Assembly (NCBI GenBank): GCA_002305335.1
Contig: DBQR01000010.1
Span: forward strand, 1-18,120
DNA length: 18,120 nt
Reading direction: 5' to 3'
Origin: Clostridiales bacterium UBA1389
Lineage (GTDB): Bacteria; Bacillota; Clostridia; Oscillospirales; CAG-382
Below are positions 13,391-18,120 of the stretch, in pieces. Position 1 is the first letter of the stretch. Every line of letters starts with the position of its first letter. The notes beneath the pieces are model-generated. The model was not told where the DNA came from, did no database searches, and saw only the letters and a list, made by a program, of their open reading frames with translations. Made by a program: the position numbers and the translations under genes.

Positions 13391-14749
13391 ATGCCGATTA
13401 AAGTGGGCTTTGTATCCCTTGGATGCCCGAAAAACCTAATAAATACCGAAAATATGATTGCCAAATGCCATGAGGCGGGATATGAAATAGTCGCCGAGGA
13501 TATCGACGCCGACGTTATGGTTATAAACACCTGCGCCTTTATAAAGTCGGCGAAGCAGGAAGCCATCGACAACATCCTTGACATAGCATGGCTTAAAAAG
13601 AATAAAAATCTCAAAGGCATTGTGGTGGCAGGCTGCCTTGCCGAAAGATACAAAGAGGAAATATTTAAGGAACTCCCCGAAGTGGACTGTGTTATTGGCA
13701 CCGGTTCCTATGACGAAGTGGTAACGGCCATTGAAAACGCATATAATTCAAAGCGTTTCTTTTCCTGCAATCTGCCGGAAAACCTTGCCTTCAACAAGGA
13801 CCGGGTGGTAACCACCCCTTCCCACTTTGCCTATGTCCAGATTGCCGAAGGCTGCGACAACAAATGCACCTATTGTATTATTCCCTCATTGAGGGGGAAA
13901 TACCGGTCAAGACCCATAAACGATATAGCGGAGGAAGTGACCGACCTTGCCGCCCTGGGAGTAAAGGAAATAATTCTAATTGCCCAGGACACCACCATGT
14001 ACGGCATCGACCTTTACGGCAAGGCCTGTCTCGAAAAGCTGATACAGGCCCTTTCGGCGATTGAAGGCATCGAGTGGATAAGGGTATTGTACTGCTATCC
14101 CGAAAGGATAACCGACGAACTTATAAACGAGTTTGCCGTTAATAAAAAGCTTGTGAAATACATAGATATGCCCATACAGCATATTAACGACGGTATTTTA
14201 AAACGGATGAACCGCAAGGGGACTTCTTCAAAAGTCAGGGAAGTAATCGCCAAACTCCGGCAGAATGTGGCGGATATCGTAATCCGCACCACCCTTATAG
14301 TGGGCTTTCCCGGGGAAACCGAGGAAGCCTTTGAGGAATTATATAATTTCGTAAAAGATACAAAATTCGAACGCCTGGGCGTGTTTTCCTATTCAAGGGA
14401 GGAAGACACTCCCGCCTATAATTTTCACGACCAGATTCCCGAAAAGACCAAAAGAAAACGCCAGAACGAAATCATGAACCTTCAGAAGGGAATACACGAG
14501 GAGCATAACCGGCAGAATATCGGGAAAACCCTGAAGGTTATCTTCGAAGGTTATGACCCGGTTGCCGAAAAGTTTTTCGGGAGAAGCTGCGGCGACTGCC
14601 CCGAAATCGACGGTAAGGTTTATTTCGATTCTCCGGTAAATCTTCAGGAAGGGGAATTTGTCAACGTCCTTATAAAAGACTATCTTGACTATGATCTATT
14701 GGGTATTGCCGTTATAAATAACTATCAGAAAGGCAAGGATAACGCATGA
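13391..14749 (+). CDS. rimO: Ribosomal protein S12 methylthiotransferase
   Basis: RimO is a radical SAM enzyme with two 4Fe-4S clusters that adds a methylthio group to a conserved aspartate of ribosomal protein S12. The 452 residues show the family's three domains. The N-terminal MTTase domain opens GFVSLGCPKN and has cluster ligands C12, C48 and C82. The radical SAM domain carries C155, C159 and C162 in EGCDNKCTYC, with RGKYRSRP, IAQDTT and VGFPGETEEAF further on. A C-terminal TRAM domain (about 375-450) should bind S12. GCPKN and DMPIQH favour RimO over the related tRNA enzyme MiaB. It lies 33 bases after recX with a weak ribosome binding site and overlaps pgsA by ATGA. Confidence 0.95.
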   Translation: MPIKVGFVSLGCPKNLINTENMIAKCHEAGYEIVAEDIDADVMVINTCAFIKSAKQEAIDNILDIAWLKKNKNLKGIVVAGCLAERYKEEIFKELPEVDCVIGTGSYDEVVTAIENAYNSKRFFSCNLPENLAFNKDRVVTTPSHFAYVQIAEGCDNKCTYCIIPSLRGKYRSRPINDIAEEVTDLAALGVKEIILIAQDTTMYGIDLYGKACLEKLIQALSAIEGIEWIRVLYCYPERITDELINEFAVNKKLVKYIDMPIQHINDGILKRMNRKGTSSKVREVIAKLRQNVADIVIRTTLIVGFPGETEEAFEELYNFVKDTKFERLGVFSYSREEDTPAYNFHDQIPEKTKRKRQNEIMNLQKGIHEEHNRQNIGKTLKVIFEGYDPVAEKFFGRSCGDCPEIDGKVYFDSPVNLQEGEFVNVLIKDYLDYDLLGIAVINNYQKGKDNA

Positions 14750-15357
14750 AACTCAATTTGCCTAACAGACTCACCTTAATCAGGGCAGTGCTGGTACCAT
14801 TTTTTATAGCTTTTATGATTTATCCCTTTTTCGGGGAGGACAATATTTTATGGTCACGGCTTATTTCCGCCGCAATCTTCGGCCTTGCCGCCTTTACCGA
14901 CTTCCTTGACGGAAATATCGCAAGAAAGCGGGGGCTTGTAACCTCCTTCGGCAAATTCATGGACCCCTTGGCGGACAAATTCATGATTTTCGCCGCGCTT
15001 ATCGCCATACTCTATTCGGGTTTCATTTTCCCCGAAGGGGGGATTGTTCCGACAGCCATATTGTCAAACGTGTTTTTCTGGATGTCCCTTATCATTATAT
15101 TCAGGGAACTAACGGTTACCTCCCTCCGCCTTGTGGTGTCGGGGGACGCCAATATCGTAATCCCCGCCAACCGGTGGGGGAAGATGAAAACCGTTTCCCA
15201 GATCGCAACCATCCTTGTGGTTATCCTTGAACCATTGATAAAGGTAACCGGCGGTGTGATGTCCCTTGCCAGCATGATAATAACCGCCTTCTTTACGTTG
15301 TTTTCCGGCTATACCTATGTCAAAGACTACTGGAAATACATTGATCCCACCAAATAA
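14746..15357 (+). CDS. pgsA: CDP-diacylglycerol--glycerol-3-phosphate 3-phosphatidyltransferase
   Basis: PgsA makes phosphatidylglycerol phosphate from CDP-diacylglycerol and glycerol 3-phosphate in the cytoplasmic membrane, the committed step to phosphatidylglycerol and cardiolipin. The 203 residues carry the CDP-alcohol phosphatidyltransferase signature in full: D52, D55-G56, A59-R60, G69, D73 and D77. Several hydrophobic helices follow, near 80-115 and 150-190. NLPNRLTLIRAVLVPFF at the N-terminus is typical of PgsA. Its start overlaps the rimO stop by four bases. The rimO-pgsA adjacency is common in Clostridia. Another CDP-alcohol transferase such as phosphatidylserine synthase is unlikely given the N-terminus. 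Confidence 0.93.
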   Translation: MKLNLPNRLTLIRAVLVPFFIAFMIYPFFGEDNILWSRLISAAIFGLAAFTDFLDGNIARKRGLVTSFGKFMDPLADKFMIFAALIAILYSGFIFPEGGIVPTAILSNVFFWMSLIIIFRELTVTSLRLVVSGDANIVIPANRWGKMKTVSQIATILVVILEPLIKVTGGVMSLASMIITAFFTLFSGYTYVKDYWKYIDPTK

Positions 15358-15371
15358 AGAAAGAACAAAAT

Positions 15372-16784
15372 ATGAAGCTGTATAACTCCCTTACAAGAAA
15401 AATCGACGAATTTTCACCTAAAGACAATACGGTAAGAATGTACACCTGCGGTCCCACCGTTTATCATTTCGCCCATATAGGCAATCTGCGGTCCTATATA
15501 ATGGAGGATGTGCTGGAAAAGTTTCTTACCTATTCGGGTTATACCGTAAAGCGGGTAATGAACATCACCGATGTGGGGCACCTTACCGGCGACTGCGACG
15601 TCGGCGAAGACAAAATGCTGTTAGGGGCAAAGCGGGAACATAAGACGGTGCTGGAAATCGCAAAATTCTACACCGACGCTTTTTTCAACGACTGCGAAAA
15701 GCTGAATATTAAGAAACCCGGAATAATAATCCCCGCCACCGGCCGGATTCCCGATTTTATCGAAATGGTTAAGACCCTCCTTGACAAAGGTTATGCCTAT
15801 GTGGCGGGGGGGAACGTGTATTTCGACACCTCTAAACTTGATGAATATTATGTGTTCAGCAAGCATAATGCGGAGGATCTGGAAGTAGGCGTCCGGGAGG
15901 GAGTCTGCGACGACCCCAACAAGAAAAACAGAAACGATTTTGTGCTGTGGTTTACCAAATCCAAGTTTGAAGACCAGGAATTGAAGTGGGATTCCCCCTG
16001 GGGATTGGGTTATCCCGGCTGGCATATCGAATGCTCGGCGATTTCGGTTAAGGAACTGGGAGGACATCTTGACATCCATTGCGGGGGTATCGACAACGCA
16101 TTTCCCCACCATACCAACGAAATAGCTCAGTCGGAAGCATATCTCGGCCACCGCTGGTGCGACTTCTGGTTCCATATCCGGCATCTAAACGACGAATCGG
16201 GGAAGATGTCCAAGTCAAAAGGGGAATTTTTGACGGTATCGCTCCTTGAGGGAAAAGGGTATGACCCCTTAGCTTATCGTTATTTCTGCCTTATGTCCCA
16301 CTACCGTAAGGTGCTGGTGTTTTCCTGGGAAAGCCTTGACAACGCCGTCACTGCTTTCAGCAAGCTGATTGCCCGTGTTTCCCAGACAGAAGATGAAGGA
16401 ATATCGGATAGGGAAGAGTTTGAAAAATACAATAACGCCTTCAGAGAAGCCCTGAACACCGACCTTAACACCTCACTTGCCATAACCGTGCTTTACGATG
16501 TGCTGAAAGCGGAAATTCCGGGGAAGACCAAGCTTGAGCTAATTTCGGAATTCGATAAAGTCTTATCCCTTGATCTGATAAAAAAAGCAAATGAGTACAG
16601 GGAAAAGGAAAGTAATGCCGTATCCTCTGATGAACTCGAGGAAATAGAAAACCTTGTTACTCTCCGTACCGAAGCAAAAAAGGCAAAGGATTACGCCAAA
16701 GCCGACGAAATAAGAAACAAACTTAAAGATATGGGCATTATTTTGGAAGACACCCCCCAGGGGACAAAATGGAAAAGGATATGA
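15372..16784 (+). CDS. cysS: Cysteinyl-tRNA synthetase
   Basis: CysRS charges tRNA-Cys with cysteine in the cytoplasm. The 470 residues are a normal length. It is a class I synthetase with the HIGH-type motif HIGN (35-38) and KMSKS (277-281). The zinc ligands that select the cysteine thiol are C26 in YTCGPTVY, C220 in WHIECSAIS, H245 and E249 in HHTNE. The C-terminal anticodon-binding region includes ENLVTLRTEAKKAKDYAKADEIR-type helices, and the protein ends DTPQGTKWKR. It starts 14 bases after pgsA and its 3' end overlaps mrnC by 16 bases. The cysS-mrnC neighbourhood is the same as in B. subtilis. Confidence 0.97.
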   Translation: MKLYNSLTRKIDEFSPKDNTVRMYTCGPTVYHFAHIGNLRSYIMEDVLEKFLTYSGYTVKRVMNITDVGHLTGDCDVGEDKMLLGAKREHKTVLEIAKFYTDAFFNDCEKLNIKKPGIIIPATGRIPDFIEMVKTLLDKGYAYVAGGNVYFDTSKLDEYYVFSKHNAEDLEVGVREGVCDDPNKKNRNDFVLWFTKSKFEDQELKWDSPWGLGYPGWHIECSAISVKELGGHLDIHCGGIDNAFPHHTNEIAQSEAYLGHRWCDFWFHIRHLNDESGKMSKSKGEFLTVSLLEGKGYDPLAYRYFCLMSHYRKVLVFSWESLDNAVTAFSKLIARVSQTEDEGISDREEFEKYNNAFREALNTDLNTSLAITVLYDVLKAEIPGKTKLELISEFDKVLSLDLIKKANEYREKESNAVSSDELEEIENLVTLRTEAKKAKDYAKADEIRNKLKDMGIILEDTPQGTKWKRI

Positions 16785-17200
16785 ACGGTTCCTTTGAATT
16801 TATCGGTAATCCCAAGGCCTTTGCAAACGAAACATCCCCCCTTGTGCTTGCCTATCTCGGCGATGCCTATTTTGAGCTTTTGGCAAGGGAAAAGCTGATT
16901 TCGGAATTCGGCTACGGGGTGGCGGAACTTTCCAAAAAAGCAAAAGATTATATCACCGCCATATCCCAGTCGGCAGCCTGCGAAAGGCTTATGCCACTCC
17001 TCAACGAGGAGGAGCAGGCGGCATACAAGCGGGGAAGGAATGCCAAGTCAAACCATACTCCCCGTTCGGCACCCGTTTCGGATTACCGGAAGGCCACAGG
17101 TCTGGAAGCTTTGTTCGGCTGGCTGTATATCCGCGGGGAGCACCGGAGGGCAAGACAGCTTTTTAACTATTGTTTTCCCGACAGCGGGGAGACGGAATAA
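16769..17200 (+). CDS. mrnC: Mini-ribonuclease III
   Basis: Mini-III is a small RNase III-like nuclease, without the double-stranded-RNA-binding domain, that trims 23S rRNA ends in Firmicutes. The 143 residues hold a single RNase III fold: LAYLGDAYFELLAR with catalytic D32, then KRGRNAKS (87-94), SDYRKATGLEALFGWLYIRG (104-123) with E113, and RARQLF. I prefer ATG 16769, with AGGGG six bases upstream. ATG 16781 would remove four residues but has its purine stretch too close. It overlaps cysS by 16 bases in another frame, pointing to coupled translation. Confidence 0.92.
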   Translation: MEKDMNGSFEFIGNPKAFANETSPLVLAYLGDAYFELLAREKLISEFGYGVAELSKKAKDYITAISQSAACERLMPLLNEEEQAAYKRGRNAKSNHTPRSAPVSDYRKATGLEALFGWLYIRGEHRRARQLFNYCFPDSGETE

Positions 17201-17220
17201 AATTTCAACGAAAGGCAGGT

Positions 17221-17268
17221 GTGAAACCCGCAGAAACGTTAAAAATACATAATGCGGGGATAATATGA
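17221..17268 (+). CDS. Possible 15-residue leader peptide coupled to lexA
   Basis: A GTG-started mini-ORF, VKPAETLKIHNAGII, preceded by AAAGG five bases upstream. Its TGA overlaps the lexA ATG as ATGA, the same junction used between four other gene pairs in this window. The lexA ribosome binding site (GGGGA, four bases from ATG) is poor, so coupling would be useful. The ORF is too short to judge by coding statistics and may be chance. Confidence 0.3.
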   Translation: MKPAETLKIHNAGII

Positions 17269-17873
17269 CCGAACTTACGCAAAAGGAAAAGCGGATATAC
17301 GAATATATCGAATCCACCATCGAAAACGAAGGCTATGCCCCCACGGTGCGGGACATCTGCGCCGCATTGGGGATAAAATCCACCTCCACCGCCCATCTTT
17401 ATCTCCGCCGCCTTGACGAAAAGGGGTATATAAAGAAATACGACGGTAAATCCCGGGCGGTTTCCCTTGAAAGGTCGAAGTTCGGCGACAAGGAAAAGAC
17501 CCTGCGGGTTCCCCTGCTGGGGAAGGTTACCGCCGGTATGCCCATAACCGCCGTCCAGAACTATGAAGGCTATGTGGATTTTCCCGTAAGCATGGCAAGG
17601 AACTCCTCCAATCTTTTTGCCCTGCGGGTTTACGGGGAAAGCATGAAGGATGCGGGAATCCTTGACGGGGATATCGTGGTGGTGGAAGGGCGTCAGTACG
17701 CCGACAACGGGGAAATAGTGGTGGCCATGATCGACGACGAAGCCACGGTCAAGCGTTTTTACCGGGAAAAAGACAGGGTAAGACTTCAGCCCGAAAACTC
17801 CGCAATGAAGCCCATTTATTCAAAAGACGTCATGGTTTTGGGGAAAGTAATAGCCAATTTCAGGTTTTATTGA
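17265..17873 (+). CDS. lexA: SOS repressor LexA
   Basis: LexA represses DNA-damage genes and cleaves itself when stimulated by RecA filaments. The 202 residues begin with a winged helix domain (1-68; LTQKEKRIYEYI, then PTVRDICAALGIKSTSTAHLYLRRLDEKGYI). The hinge and S24 peptidase domain follow. The cleavage site is A90-G91 in KVTAGMP, the nucleophile is S126 in VYGESM, and the general base is K163 in EATVKRFY. An in-frame stop at 17250 rules out any start before 17265. The gene lies 64 bases after mrnC with no terminator and no GAAC-N4-GTTC box directly upstream. Its expression probably depends on the long recA unit, which carries a LexA box at its promoter. Confidence 0.97.
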   Translation: MTELTQKEKRIYEYIESTIENEGYAPTVRDICAALGIKSTSTAHLYLRRLDEKGYIKKYDGKSRAVSLERSKFGDKEKTLRVPLLGKVTAGMPITAVQNYEGYVDFPVSMARNSSNLFALRVYGESMKDAGILDGDIVVVEGRQYADNGEIVVAMIDDEATVKRFYREKDRVRLQPENSAMKPIYSKDVMVLGKVIANFRFY

Positions 17874-17918
17874 TATATATTTTAAAACGACAAAATTTCG
17901 ATTTTATCAAAATTATGC

Positions 17919-17947
17919 TTGACAAAGCCGCCCATATGTGATATTCT
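17919..17947 (+). promoter_or_regulatory. Promoter of tRNA-Lys
   Basis: A perfect -35 TTGACA (17919-17924), a 17-base spacer and -10 TATTCT (17942-17947). The tRNA begins 18 bases after the -10. Confidence 0.85.
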
Positions 17948-17965
17948 TATCGGGCGGTCAAAAAC

Positions 17966-18041
17966 GATCCACTAGCTCAGGCGGTAGAGCACATGACTTT
18001 TAATCATGGTGTCCGGGGTTCGAATCCCCGGTGGATCACCA
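17966..18041 (+). tRNA. tRNA-Lys(UUU)
   Basis: A complete 76-base cloverleaf with encoded CCA. The acceptor stem GATCCAC pairs with GTGGATC. The D-stem is GCTC/GAGC. The anticodon stem CATGA/TCATG encloses loop CTTTTAA, giving anticodon TTT. The T-arm is CGGGG-TTCGAAT-CCCCG. Discriminator base is A. It has its own promoter and terminator. Confidence 0.97.
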
Positions 18042-18042
18042 A

Positions 18043-18075
18043 AAAAGTCGCCTTTATGGCGGCTTTTCTTTTTCT
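18043..18075 (+). terminator. Terminator of tRNA-Lys
   Basis: AAAAGTCGCC (18043-18052), loop TTTAT, GGCGGCTTTT (18058-18067) with one G-T pair, then TTTCTTTTT. It starts two bases after the tRNA CCA. Confidence 0.88.
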
Positions 18076-18094
18076 GATATATCGTAGACACTCG

Positions 18095-18120
18095 AAAAAA
18101 AGCAAGCCCATGGCTTGCTT
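18095..18120. terminator. Hairpin at window end, probable minus-strand terminator
   Basis: A perfect 9-bp stem, AAGCAAGCC (18100-18108), loop CAT, GGCTTGCTT (18112-18120). The A-run 18095-18101 gives a T-tract on the minus strand, so a convergent minus-strand gene probably lies just beyond the window. What follows on the plus strand is not visible. Confidence 0.65.

Noticed and set aside
1..18120. CRISPR array, prophage, insertion sequence or defence island
   Set aside because: No regularly spaced repeats, transposase, integrase, phage structural gene or known defence domain is visible; the content is mainly core genes.

Overview
The window looks like chromosomal core DNA from a low-to-mid-GC anaerobic Firmicute, most likely a gut clostridium of the Oscillospirales/Ruminococcaceae kind. 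The supports are Gram-positive style AGGAGG ribosome binding sites, a GAAC-N4-GTTC LexA operator, the Clostridia-type order recA-recX-rimO-pgsA, the cysS-mrnC pair, and short hairpin-rich dispersed repeats of a type I associate with gut clostridia. Species cannot be named from the sequence alone.

Layout. (1) Bases 1-5368, plus strand: three ABC exporter genes. The first is cut by the window edge. The second and third overlap by ATGA and form a heterodimeric exporter with one degenerate ATP site. Two copies of a ~110 bp hairpin repeat follow the first and third genes. (2) 5509-8627, minus strand: queG-like iron-sulfur protein, XRE/cupin regulator, rsmA and rhaD. An internal promoter overlaps the queG-like stop codon. 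A perfect hairpin separates this block from the convergent ABC genes. (3) 8894-9959, minus strand: the classical rpsF-ssb-rpsR operon. It has a consensus promoter, a leader that can fold its Shine-Dalgarno into a stem, and a strong terminator; a degenerate composite repeat lies beyond the terminator. (4) 10260-11381, minus strand: a long, divergent PRPP synthetase with its own promoter and terminator. (5) 11676-17873, plus strand: recA, recX, rimO, pgsA, cysS, mrnC and lexA, tightly packed with no terminator seen between them. They start from one consensus promoter whose start site lies on a LexA box. (6) 17966-18041: tRNA-Lys(UUU) with promoter and terminator, then a second hairpin at the window end.

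How the genes relate. Most encode core information processing: ribosome proteins and ribosome or tRNA modification (S6, S18, RsmA, RimO, QueG-like, Mini-III, CysS, tRNA-Lys), replication and repair (SSB, RecA, RecX, LexA), and precursor or lipid supply (PRPP synthetase, PgsA). The exporters and rhamnulose-1-phosphate aldolase are accessory.

I found no convincing new multi-gene system. The best leads are regulatory: lexA appears to be the distal gene of its own target recA unit, which would put rimO, pgsA, cysS and mrnC under SOS control; a 15-codon ORF is coupled to lexA by ATGA; and the rpsF leader can sequester its Shine-Dalgarno.
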